Below, piece by piece: positions 54,422-62,776 of a stretch of DNA of 64,000 bases (positions within the stretch are counted from its first letter, which is position 1; each line of letters opens with the position of its first letter). The notes below the pieces were generated by a model, which was not told where the DNA came from, made no database searches, and worked only from the letters and a program-made list of their open reading frames with translations. The stretch spans positions 1-64,000 of the forward strand of contig JAITSN010000045.1 in the NCBI GenBank assembly GCA_031287715.1, in the 5' to 3' direction. This stretch comes from Mediterranea sp. (in: CFB group bacteria). Lineage in GTDB: Bacteria > Bacteroidota > Bacteroidia > Bacteroidales > Bacteroidaceae. The translations under genes and the position numbers were made by a program.

Positions 54422-55926
54422 ATGACGCAGTAATTATCGGAGGAGGCTTGGGCGCTCTTTTTACCGGCGCCTTTTTATCCAAGGAAGGATATAAGGTTAC
54501 CGTACTTGAGAAAAACCGGATCATAGGAGGCGGATTGCAATGCTTTACCCGCCATGGTGATGTTTTTGAAACCGGAATGCACATTCTCGGAGGTTTCTGT
54601 TCCGGCGGGTCGCTCCATAAGATCTGTTCCTATTTGGGGATAATAAACAAACTATCCATCCGCCATACCGATGAGGATGCCATTGATTCCATCACCTATC
54701 TTTCAGATAAGAAAACCTACCGCATACCCCAGGGGAAGGAAGCATTCATCCACTATTTATCGCTGGAATTTCCCGAAGAAAAGGAACACATAGAAGCCTA
54801 TGTGAATGAACTGTATGAGCTGTCCGAAGAAGTCGACCTCTTTTATTTACGAAAAGGCCCGAACCATATTTTTTCCCATAGCGAACATTTCCTGTGGGCG
54901 GCAGACAGACTTATAAAACATTATGTGGACAATCCCCAATTACAGGATCTGCTGGCTTATATGAATCCGATGTACGGAGGTGTGGCCGGATGCACTCCTG
55001 CCTATATACATGCGCTCATCAACGTATTGTATATTAATGGTTCCAGCTTGTTTAACGACGGCAGCCAGCAATTGGCCGATCTATTGGCAACTATAATCAC
55101 GGATGCCGGCGGTGAAATTTGCGTGAACGAACGGGTGGTTGAAATTGCCGTGGAAAACAAATCCGTTTCCGAAGTGAAAACAGAAAAAGGAAAGTCTTTC
55201 AAAGCCGATACCTACATATCCGATATTCATCCCTGTTCATTGCTGGAATTGATTAGCCCGGATGCTTTCCCCCGTTCCTACCGCAACAGGCTTATGGAAA
55301 TCCCCAATTCCTATTCCGCTTTTACCGTTTATATAAAGTTCAAAGAAAACAGCTTTCCCTATATCAATCATCCTTGCTATTACCAGGAAAACTATAGTAT
55401 GGTATGGAAACTTGCGGAATATGACGAAAAAGAATGGCCGAAAGGATTCATGTGCCTCACCCCGCCAACAAAGCAACAAGGCATTTATGCCAACCGAATG
55501 ATTGTAAACTGCATTATGGACTTCAAAGCCGTGGATAGATGGAAAAACACGACCGTCGGACGGCGCGGAAAAGACTATGAAGAATGGAAACAAACGTGCA
55601 GGGAGCGGATCTTAGATAAACTTGAACTCTTGTATCCCGGTATCGGAGAAATGATAGATTATTCTTTTGCTTCTTCGCCCCTTACCATACGTGATTATTA
55701 CGGCGTGAAGGAAGGCGCCCTTTATGGATTCCAGAAAGATTGCCGGAATATTGCACTCTCTCAGGTTGCGCTTTTCACCAAAGTCAAGAACTTATTGCTC
55801 ACAGGACAGAATGTCAATTTGCACGGTATATGTGGAGTGCCTTTAACTGCCATAGAAACGGCTGAGGCTATCATTGGGCAAGGAATAATTATAGATAAGA
55901 TTAATAAAAACTATAATAGTCGCTGA
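54418..55926 (+). CDS. Phytoene-desaturase/RetSat-like FAD oxidoreductase, copy B
   Basis: 502 residues. It starts AVIIGGGLGALFTGAFLSKEGYKVTVLEKN and shares with copy A the blocks GGGLQCFTRHGDVFETGMHILGG, SSPLTIRDYYGVKEGALYG and LLLTGQNVNLHGICGVPL, showing that the two arose by duplication. One difference: the first glycine motif continues GALFTGA instead of GGLACGV. The two could form a heterodimer or act in sequence on the polyene. It ends 95 bp before the radical-SAM gene, one of the wider gaps in the cluster. Confidence 0.88.
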   Translation: MNDAVIIGGGLGALFTGAFLSKEGYKVTVLEKNRIIGGGLQCFTRHGDVFETGMHILGGFCSGGSLHKICSYLGIINKLSIRHTDEDAIDSITYLSDKKTYRIPQGKEAFIHYLSLEFPEEKEHIEAYVNELYELSEEVDLFYLRKGPNHIFSHSEHFLWAADRLIKHYVDNPQLQDLLAYMNPMYGGVAGCTPAYIHALINVLYINGSSLFNDGSQQLADLLATIITDAGGEICVNERVVEIAVENKSVSEVKTEKGKSFKADTYISDIHPCSLLELISPDAFPRSYRNRLMEIPNSYSAFTVYIKFKENSFPYINHPCYYQENYSMVWKLAEYDEKEWPKGFMCLTPPTKQQGIYANRMIVNCIMDFKAVDRWKNTTVGRRGKDYEEWKQTCRERILDKLELLYPGIGEMIDYSFASSPLTIRDYYGVKEGALYGFQKDCRNIALSQVALFTKVKNLLLTGQNVNLHGICGVPLTAIETAEAIIGQGIIIDKINKNYNSR

Positions 55927-55987
55927 CAAAGGCGCAAATAATTTTTCGGAAATGGTTTTGTCGGAAAATGTGGGCTGTGTTCATATA

Positions 55988-56004
55988 AACTTGTATATAT
56001 TTAC
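55988..56004 (+). promoter_or_regulatory. Possible internal promoter before the radical-SAM gene
   Basis: AACTTGTATATATTTAC in a 95-bp gap resembles the element at 38773-38787. Weak TAnnTTT match only. Confidence 0.25.
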
Positions 56005-56021
56005 CAAATAAGGACAGCGTT

Positions 56022-57311
56022 ATGAATAATATCAAACTGAAGTTGATTTATCCGAAGTGGCAAAAATTGAAAGGACAGACAACTTTCAATCTTCCGCCTC
56101 ATGGGCCGGTGGCCTTTGCCGCGACTTTGCCGGACTATGTAGATATTTCTTTTACAGACGAAAATGTAGAAGATATTGATTTTAATGAAGATTGCGATGT
56201 CGTGGCCCTTTCCATTATGCTAAGCACACAAGTGAAACGTGGCTGGGCAATCGCTGACGAATACCATAAACGTGGAAAAAAAGTAATGGCCGGCGGAATA
56301 TCCACCATGCTTCACGCCGAGGAAATGGTCGAACATGTTGATTGCGTTTTCTTGGGCGAATCGGAAGGGCGGATGGAACAGATCCTTCAGGATTGGCAAA
56401 ACGGATGCCTGAAAAAAATATATAACTATATGGGCGCGCAACCGCCTATCGAATCCGTTGGGCCATGCCGCAGAGATTTGTACAAACGGGAATTGTACAA
56501 TCACAAAGGCGTTCAAATGGTGGATCTGTTCCATGCGAGCCGCGGCTGCCGTTTCAGTTGCTATCCTTGCGCCGTATCTTATCTTGGAGGGCGTGTATTC
56601 CGTCCGAGACCGATAGATAAAGTGGTTGAAGACATGGCAGGCATCGATAACAACCGTCTTTTTCTTGTGGACAATTCGCTGGCGCAAGACAAGAAATGGG
56701 AGAAAGAACTCTTTACCGCAATAGCCCCGTTGAAGAAGAAATGGATAAGCCATACCATCGAAGATGATCCGGAAGTACTCGACCTGGCGGCAAAAGCCGG
56801 AGCCTGGTATGTATATCAAGCCGTATATGACACATCCGACTACATCCGCGAACGCGTGAAACGCTATCACGACTATGGAATAGGCGTTGAAGGAACCATC
56901 CTGCTGGGATTGGACAATCAGACGGAAGATGACATAAAAAGACTGATCGATTTCCTGGGTGAAATAGATTTGGATCTGGCGGAGTTTACCGTCATGACTC
57001 CGTTTTGCCACACCAAAGGATATGACGACCTGCTTCGCCAAGGACGGATCTTTGATTTCGACTGGGATCATTACAACGCCGGCCAAGTTGTTTTCCAACC
57101 CAAACATATGTCGCCGGAGCGTCTTCAGGAGCTTTATGAGTATGCCTGGAAGAGCTTCTATGCAGAAGAAAGCCAGGAACAGAAAATGTTCCGCCTTTTT
57201 TGCAACGTAGCCCTCAGGGAAATGGAAGAAGGCACCTACCGTCCCCGCGACCGTCGTCTTGCCAATAGATCATTCGGCAAAGACATCACCAGAACGATCA
57301 AGAAAGTATAA
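56022..57311 (+). CDS. B12-binding-type radical SAM protein
   Basis: 429 residues. Residues 1-~150 look like a cobalamin-binding Rossmann domain (LIYPKWQ...CDVVALSIMLSTQVKRGWAIADEYHKRGKKVMAGGI...VDCVFLGESEGRMEQIL), although no DxHxxG is seen. The radical-SAM 4Fe-4S site is C176-x3-C180-x2-C183 (SRGCRFSCYPC). TIM-barrel strands follow (RLFLVDNSLAQDKKW, GVEGTILLGLDNQTEDDI), and a C-terminal region ends near RRLANRSFGKD. Relatives methylate or rearrange unreactive carbons (for example the Hpn enzymes acting on hopanoids). Here it could C-methylate or otherwise tailor the aryl chain. Confidence 0.87.
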   Translation: MNNIKLKLIYPKWQKLKGQTTFNLPPHGPVAFAATLPDYVDISFTDENVEDIDFNEDCDVVALSIMLSTQVKRGWAIADEYHKRGKKVMAGGISTMLHAEEMVEHVDCVFLGESEGRMEQILQDWQNGCLKKIYNYMGAQPPIESVGPCRRDLYKRELYNHKGVQMVDLFHASRGCRFSCYPCAVSYLGGRVFRPRPIDKVVEDMAGIDNNRLFLVDNSLAQDKKWEKELFTAIAPLKKKWISHTIEDDPEVLDLAAKAGAWYVYQAVYDTSDYIRERVKRYHDYGIGVEGTILLGLDNQTEDDIKRLIDFLGEIDLDLAEFTVMTPFCHTKGYDDLLRQGRIFDFDWDHYNAGQVVFQPKHMSPERLQELYEYAWKSFYAEESQEQKMFRLFCNVALREMEEGTYRPRDRRLANRSFGKDITRTIKKV

Positions 57312-57337
57312 AGTATAACCATTAAATAGATTTTGAT

Positions 57338-57940
57338 ATGAAAAAATGCGTATTACTATTAGCAATCTTCATATGCGCCACACATATGAACGGACAATCA
57401 TTCGTGGGACTTATGGATGGAAGATCCTTTTATGGAGACATCGAGTCGGAGAACGAAAAAGAAATGACGATTGAAATCGACAGGCGGATCGTCAAAATAC
57501 CCAAAGAGAATATCGCGCTCATTGAATCGGAAGAAGGAGGCGTAGATATCCTCCGCAAAGAAGGAATAAAGGAAGTCAACGTAGATAACTACACCGGATT
57601 ACTTTATGCCAAAGGCAACTGCATCTATATTCCTTATTCAAGCACAAAGATCGTCTTCCGTGTGGGATCAAGGGTTTTGAGGCAACTGTTGGCCAGAGAC
57701 GGTTATTGGAAAGTGGTGAGATGCAATGAAGAAGCGCATTGTATCTTTGAATACGTCTTCGACGATTCCCGGGCCGACAAAGCCTTTATCCGGATAAGAG
57801 ACAGGGAAGGGAACGTTTTATTGGAAACCCAAACCGTGCCGGCAGCCGATTTCATACCCCACCATGCCGGCGAAGAATCGGCCCAAAGGCTTTATAATAA
57901 AGAGATACCCAAACTAAAGAAGATGATAGAACTTCAATGA
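57338..57940 (+). CDS. Secreted protein of unknown function
   Basis: 200 residues with signal peptide MKKCVLLLAIFICATHMNGQ. The first ~60 mature residues (SFVGLMDGRSFYGDIESENEKEMTIEI...IVKIPKENIALIESEE) form a small beta-barrel-like segment seen in many Bacteroidota envelope proteins. The rest has acidic and Arg-rich stretches without a family I recognise. It overlaps the next gene by four bases. A role in periplasmic handling of the product is a guess from context. Confidence 0.6.
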   Translation: MKKCVLLLAIFICATHMNGQSFVGLMDGRSFYGDIESENEKEMTIEIDRRIVKIPKENIALIESEEGGVDILRKEGIKEVNVDNYTGLLYAKGNCIYIPYSSTKIVFRVGSRVLRQLLARDGYWKVVRCNEEAHCIFEYVFDDSRADKAFIRIRDREGNVLLETQTVPAADFIPHHAGEESAQRLYNKEIPKLKKMIELQ

Positions 57941-58308
57941 AAATTTCACCTGCATATTATGATGAGGTATTTCCCTTTAAAGGACAATGGGACATGCCTT
58001 CCTCTTGTGGATTAAAGATCCGTGTTGCGGAAGGGAAAACCTATGTGATCGTGACCGAGCTTTATCAGGAAAACCCGGGAACTTCGGTCACTTCTGCCGG
58101 CAAATTGCTGGCCGGACAGATCTGTGCCGCCAAAGGCCTTGACTTGCAGGAAATTGTTTACATAGAATGTAATCCGGATACAAATTCCAAACTATCCTTC
58201 TATGACGAAGCGTATTTCATCATGGATTTTAATGCAGATAAGCAACAGATGTACCGCCGGATCGATAAAGAAGAGATCATCAAAATATTATCATCAAAGC
58301 ATGAATAG
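57937..58308 (+). CDS. Small cytoplasmic protein of unknown function
   Basis: 123 residues, no signal peptide and no membrane segment. Mixed alpha/beta composition (CGLKIRVAEGKTYVIVTELYQENPGTSVTSAGKLLAGQICAAKGLDLQEIVYIECNP). No known motif. It is translationally coupled on both sides (ATGA with the previous gene, 8-bp overlap with the hydrolase gene). Its identity is not recognised. Confidence 0.6.
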   Translation: MKISPAYYDEVFPFKGQWDMPSSCGLKIRVAEGKTYVIVTELYQENPGTSVTSAGKLLAGQICAAKGLDLQEIVYIECNPDTNSKLSFYDEAYFIMDFNADKQQMYRRIDKEEIIKILSSKHE

Positions 58309-59176
58309 ATTCTTGGGACTTTCGGTCCTGGCCCTTTACGCCGTCTCTTTATCCGCACAAACGCCGGTTCGTATATGGGAAGGCACAAAAGAAAAGGCAA
58401 AGGTGGAGCTTATACCCTGCATACCTTCTGTCGGCGAGGCGCATACCGCAGTCATCATCTGTCCGGGAGGAAGTTATTTCTGGCTTGACCGGGAAACGGA
58501 AGGAACAAAGGTTGCCGAATGGCTAAAACGCGCCGGCATTGCAGCTTTTGTCTTGAAATACCGCACGGCCGGCATTGCAGCCTTTATAACCCATTACCGC
58601 ATAGCGTCTAAGGGCCATCAACATCCCGATATGATACGGGATATTCAACGGGCGATCCAGCTGCTGCGGGAAAATGCCCGCGAGTATAACATAAATCCGG
58701 AGCGGATCGGAGTTATGGGATTCTCTGCGGGAGGACACTTGGCCATGTCTTCCGGAGTCTGTTTCAAAACCAATTTCATGGCTCCTTTAGGTATTATTCC
58801 CAACGTATCCCTTCGTCCCGATTTTGTCGCTCCGGTTTATCCGGTAGTTACACTCTCGGACAAAAGATATGTGCATAAGCGATCCCGTCGCGGATTATTG
58901 GGCGAATGGCGTAAGTCGAATCACAAGATGCGGGATTCTCTTTCCTTGGAAAAACAGATAACTGTCGATTGTCCGCCGGTATTTCTGATGAATTGCACGG
59001 ACGACCCGGTAGTCCGCTACCAAAATTCCGTCTTGCTCGATTCCGCATTGACAGCCCGCCGTATTCCCCATAAATATATCCGGTATGAAAAGGGAGGACA
59101 TGGCTTTGGCGCGGCCGAAGATAAATCCATTCCATGGGAAAGAGAGTTTCTCGATTGGTTAGACACTTTATTCTAA
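58301..59176 (+). CDS. Secreted alpha/beta hydrolase (acetyl-xylan-esterase/BD-FAE-like)
   Basis: 291 residues from ATG 58301, where a signal peptide begins (MNRFLGLSVLALYAVSLSAQ). The in-frame start at 58202 lies inside the previous gene. Oxyanion HGG-type strand AVIICPGGSYFWL; nucleophile Ser in GVMGFSAGGHLAMS; Asp in MNCTDDPVV; His in KGGHGFG. Residues about 78-101 contain an in-frame 12-residue tandem duplication (AGIAAFVLKYRT / AGIAAFITHYRI) from a 36-bp repeat at 58532-58603. In the cluster it may cut or move an acyl ester in the periplasm. Confidence 0.85.
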   Translation: MNRFLGLSVLALYAVSLSAQTPVRIWEGTKEKAKVELIPCIPSVGEAHTAVIICPGGSYFWLDRETEGTKVAEWLKRAGIAAFVLKYRTAGIAAFITHYRIASKGHQHPDMIRDIQRAIQLLRENAREYNINPERIGVMGFSAGGHLAMSSGVCFKTNFMAPLGIIPNVSLRPDFVAPVYPVVTLSDKRYVHKRSRRGLLGEWRKSNHKMRDSLSLEKQITVDCPPVFLMNCTDDPVVRYQNSVLLDSALTARRIPHKYIRYEKGGHGFGAAEDKSIPWEREFLDWLDTLF

Positions 59177-59184
59177 ATGCTATC

Positions 59185-60498
59185 ATGAATACAGATATTG
59201 AATTTAAAACCCCCGGAGAGATCAAGGCTTTTCAAGAAGAATTGCTGCACAAAGCGCTCGTCTATCTGAAAGAACATTCATCCTATTACCAACGGATGTT
59301 TGCTAAGCATGAAATAGCCATTGACGAAATCATCCATTTGGAGAACATCGTCAAGATCCCCTTTACGGAGAAGAAAGACCTGCAACTGTTCAATGAAGAT
59401 TTCCTGTGCTGCCCCAAAGAAAAGATCATAGATTATATCACCACATCCGGAACATCGGGCGACCCCGTCACTTTCGGATGCACGGAAAAAGACCTGCAAC
59501 GTCTGGCTTGGAATGAGAAAAAATCATTTGAATGTGCCGGCCTCCGCCCGGGGAACATATTACAGCTGATGACCACCATAGACAAACGGTTCATGGCAGG
59601 CTTAGCCTATTTTTTGGGCATCCGCGAACTTGGAGCAAGCATTATCCGTGTCGGAAACGGTATGCCCGAACTGCAATGGGATACCATCAGGAGAATCAAA
59701 CCCGATACCATCATGTGCGTTCCGTCATTCATCCTCAAACTGATACAGTATGCCGAAGAACACGGAATAGATTATAAAAACAGCAGCATACGCCGCATTA
59801 TCGGCATCGGTGAAGGACTTAGAGAACAGGATCTCAGCCTGAACCTGTTGGGAAAGCGAATCAAAGAAAAGTGGAACGTCGAACTGTTTGCCACCTACTC
59901 GTCTACCGAAATGGGAGCCACATTCTCCGAATGTGAATACGGCATGGGAGGGCATGTACATCCCGAACTGATCATCGTTGAGATCATAGGAAAAGATGAC
60001 CTCCCTGTTCCCGACGGGGAAGTGGGAGAAATAGTCGTCACAACATTAGGCGTCGAAGGGATGCCGCTGCTTCGTTTCCGTACGGGAGACATGGCGGCCA
60101 AATGTGTGGAACAGTGCAAATGCGGCAGATATTCATACCGGCTCACCCCTTTGGTAGGCCGTAAGAATAACATGATAAAACTGAAAGGAACAACCCTTTA
60201 TCCCCCTGCCATAAACGATGTGCTGGACAATACCGATTATATAGAGAACTATATCGTCATCGTTCGGGACAGCGAAGCCGGAACAGATGAAGTCATCGTC
60301 AAAGCCGGCCTGAAAAACCTGAAAGACCGGCCGGACTTTGACGTTATAAAAGACTTGAAAGACCGATTCCGCTCCCGTATCCGCGTAGCGCCTGTGATTG
60401 AGATCATGCCGCCGGAAGAGATCCGGGAATTGAATTTCCCTTCCGTAAAAAGCCGTAAACCGGTTAAGTTCATCGATAATCGAAAACACAACATATGA
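59185..60498 (+). CDS. AMP-forming aryl/acyl ligase (phenylacetate-CoA-ligase-like)
   Basis: 437 residues from ATG 59185 (MNTDIEFKTPGEI). The ATG at 59134 lies inside the hydrolase gene. ANL-superfamily motifs: ITTSGTSGDPVTFG (residues ~85-98), YSSTEMGATFSE as the adenylation core, FRTGDMAAKC near 300, and the hinge/C-domain Lys region (VGRKNNMIKLKGTTLYP). The Cys-rich turn CVEQCKCGR is typical of PaaK-type enzymes. It activates an aromatic acid with ATP and transfers it to CoA or ACP. Next to an ammonia-lyase in the same cluster, 4-coumarate or cinnamate is the natural substrate. Confidence 0.9.
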   Translation: MNTDIEFKTPGEIKAFQEELLHKALVYLKEHSSYYQRMFAKHEIAIDEIIHLENIVKIPFTEKKDLQLFNEDFLCCPKEKIIDYITTSGTSGDPVTFGCTEKDLQRLAWNEKKSFECAGLRPGNILQLMTTIDKRFMAGLAYFLGIRELGASIIRVGNGMPELQWDTIRRIKPDTIMCVPSFILKLIQYAEEHGIDYKNSSIRRIIGIGEGLREQDLSLNLLGKRIKEKWNVELFATYSSTEMGATFSECEYGMGGHVHPELIIVEIIGKDDLPVPDGEVGEIVVTTLGVEGMPLLRFRTGDMAAKCVEQCKCGRYSYRLTPLVGRKNNMIKLKGTTLYPPAINDVLDNTDYIENYIVIVRDSEAGTDEVIVKAGLKNLKDRPDFDVIKDLKDRFRSRIRVAPVIEIMPPEEIRELNFPSVKSRKPVKFIDNRKHNI

Positions 60499-61619
60499 AA
60501 GATCCGAAATTCGACGACATCCGTCCCTACTACGAAGAAGAAATACCGGCAGCCATGCAACGCATAGCCGAAAGCCCGTTCTTCCCCCTGCTGGCCTCGT
60601 ATGTTTATCCGGAGCAGAACATGGAAACCGTTCGCGAAATGCTGAAAAGCTTCCGAACAATCGCAGATTTCCAATTGGAAGTCATGCGCTGCGTCACCGA
60701 ACAGGTAATAGCAAAAAGCATCACCGGATTTTCCTACCATGGCGTAGAACAGTTAGACCCCGGCAAGCGCTATCTTTTTGTTTCCAATCACCGGGATATA
60801 ATGCTCGACTCCTGCCTGCTCCAATACATCCTCTATAAGAACGGCCACGAAACCACCGAAATAACCTTTGGCAGCAACCTGATGAGCAACCCCATCGTCA
60901 TTGACATCGGCAAATCCAACAAAATGTTCAGAGTAGAACGGGGCGGAAGCATGAAAGACTTTTATAAGAACGCACTGCATCTCTCCGAATACATACGCCA
61001 TGTGCTGACGGAGAAAGATCAATCCGTATGGATCGCGCAACGTAACGGACGAACCAAAGACGGAAACGACAGCACAGACCAGGGCATCATCAAAATGTTC
61101 TGCATGAGCAAACCCCAAGACAAGATAAAAGCATTGTCCGAACTGAACATCATTCCCGTCTCCGTCTCCTACGAATGGGAATCCTGTGATATTTTAAAGA
61201 CCCTCGAACTCTACGGATCAAGACACACAAAGTATATCAAGAAACCCGGCGAAGACCTCAACAGCATCCTGACCGGCATCATCCAACCCAAAGGAAAAGT
61301 ACACATTGAATTTTGCCGCCAACTGACGGAAGACGACCTGATTGCCTTCGACGGGAACACAAATAACGAATACCACAAAAATGTAGCCGCCTTGCTTGAC
61401 AAAAGAATCCATTCAGGCTATCACCTTACGCCCAACAATTATATCGCACACGATCTACGCTACGGACACGAACAACACCGCAGCCATTATACCGGACAAC
61501 AAAAACAGACCTTCATAAATTATATGGATCGTTTCAATGCATACGAAGATTGCGATACGGACGCCCTGAAAGACATCTTTTTAAGCATTTACGCCAATCC
61601 CGTCAATCATAAAGCCTGA
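60495..61619 (+). CDS. PlsB/LPLAT-type acyltransferase
   Basis: 374 residues. HX4D motif at LFVSNHRDIMLDSC (residue ~97), downstream blocks FRVERGGSMKDFYKNALHLSEYI and WIAQRNGRTKDGNDSTDQGIIKM. This is the PlsB-like subgroup of 1-acylglycerol-phosphate acyltransferases. No membrane segment is obvious. It overlaps the ligase stop by four bases and abuts the next acyltransferase (TGATG). It is one of four LPLAT domains in the cluster, so the product probably carries several acyl links or a dedicated glycerolipid anchor. Confidence 0.87.
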   Translation: MKDPKFDDIRPYYEEEIPAAMQRIAESPFFPLLASYVYPEQNMETVREMLKSFRTIADFQLEVMRCVTEQVIAKSITGFSYHGVEQLDPGKRYLFVSNHRDIMLDSCLLQYILYKNGHETTEITFGSNLMSNPIVIDIGKSNKMFRVERGGSMKDFYKNALHLSEYIRHVLTEKDQSVWIAQRNGRTKDGNDSTDQGIIKMFCMSKPQDKIKALSELNIIPVSVSYEWESCDILKTLELYGSRHTKYIKKPGEDLNSILTGIIQPKGKVHIEFCRQLTEDDLIAFDGNTNNEYHKNVAALLDKRIHSGYHLTPNNYIAHDLRYGHEQHRSHYTGQQKQTFINYMDRFNAYEDCDTDALKDIFLSIYANPVNHKA

Positions 61620-62776
61620 TGGACAAAATAAAGAACCCTTATACGGATCTGCCCGTTACGGTACGGCGTGTTTTATGCTCAGTCGTATCTGCTACAGCAT
61701 ATCTGTTGGAAGTTCTTTCCGCCATCCTGTTAGGAGGAGTCTTGTTCGGCATGGGGAAGAAGACCGACAAAAAAAGATCTTTCTATCATCGCTACATCCA
61801 TATCATCTACCGCTTCAATACAAGATTCATGCCCGGTGTGAAATACCATATCGAAAACAAATCCAACGAAACATTCCGCAAAGGGGCCATCATGATATGC
61901 AACCACCAATCTTTCCTGGATTCGGTATGCCTGCTCATCCTTAGCCCCAAGATCCTTATCGTTACCGGCGACAAAGTATGGCAAAACAGAATTATCCATA
62001 AGATACTCAGCTTTGCCGATTTCTATCCCATCTCAAGAGGGATCGAAAACAGCATTCCCGTCTTTGAAGAATATATCGGCAAAGGATACTCCATTGCGAT
62101 ATTCCCCGAAGGCGAACAATCCCAAACCTGTTCCATTTTGCGGTTTCACCGGGGCGCATTTTACCTGGCGGAACAATTAAAAAGCGACATCCTGCCCGTT
62201 TTTATCCACGGCGTCGGCCATGTCCTGCCCAAAGGATGCCATTGGATAAACAACGGAGCGATCTTCATCGAGATCGGCCAACGCATCACCCCGGAAGACA
62301 CGCAGTACGGAGAAAATTACCCGGCGCGCACAAAAAATATCCGCCACTACTACCGCTCACATTACAAAACACTTTGCCACCGGATAGAAACCGCCCATTA
62401 TTTTAATAACTGCATCGTAAGCCTGTATGGCCATTTGGGCCTGTCCGTACAAAGAAAGGTCAGCCGGTTGTTCAACCGCCACGCCGGCTTTTCCAAATGG
62501 GTCGACATATCTTATGATGAAGAAACCCTCATCATTCTGAATGACGAATATGGCGCCATCGGTTTACTCTTCGCCTTAGTCCATCCGGACAAACAAATCA
62601 TCACAACAGACAACCACCGCCGTCTCCGCGCTTTAATGCACCGCTGCAAGAGCTTACCCAAAAACATCGAACCGCTCGGAGAGACCATCACCGACTTTTC
62701 TTTGTTGAAAAGCGCTAAGATCTTCGTCTTCAAGCCAACCCTCGAAAACGCTTTGCAATTAACAATGAACAATTGA
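61619..62776 (+). CDS. LPLAT acyltransferase with C-terminal Rossmann-like extension
   Basis: 385 residues. An N-terminal hydrophobic helix (SATAYLLEVLSAILLGGVLFGMG), then the LPLAT domain with HX4D at residue ~96 (CNHQSFLDSV) and FPEGEQSQ near 163. A ~90-residue extension (ETLIILNDEYGAIGLLFALVHPDKQIITTDNHRRLR) matches the C-terminus of the MMPL-fused acyltransferase, so this protein is a stand-alone paralogue of that C-terminal module. The last residues (QLTMNN) are encoded by the start of a downstream minirepeat, which suggests the original 3' end was altered. Last gene of the cluster. Confidence 0.87.
   Translation: MDKIKNPYTDLPVTVRRVLCSVVSATAYLLEVLSAILLGGVLFGMGKKTDKKRSFYHRYIHIIYRFNTRFMPGVKYHIENKSNETFRKGAIMICNHQSFLDSVCLLILSPKILIVTGDKVWQNRIIHKILSFADFYPISRGIENSIPVFEEYIGKGYSIAIFPEGEQSQTCSILRFHRGAFYLAEQLKSDILPVFIHGVGHVLPKGCHWINNGAIFIEIGQRITPEDTQYGENYPARTKNIRHYYRSHYKTLCHRIETAHYFNNCIVSLYGHLGLSVQRKVSRLFNRHAGFSKWVDISYDEETLIILNDEYGAIGLLFALVHPDKQIITTDNHRRLRALMHRCKSLPKNIEPLGETITDFSLLKSAKIFVFKPTLENALQLTMNN

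Noticed and set aside
52925..55926. Carotenoid biosynthesis genes (crtI-like)
   Set aside because: No phytoene or squalene synthase, cyclase or isoprenoid gene is nearby. Context points to the aryl-polyene-like pathway instead.
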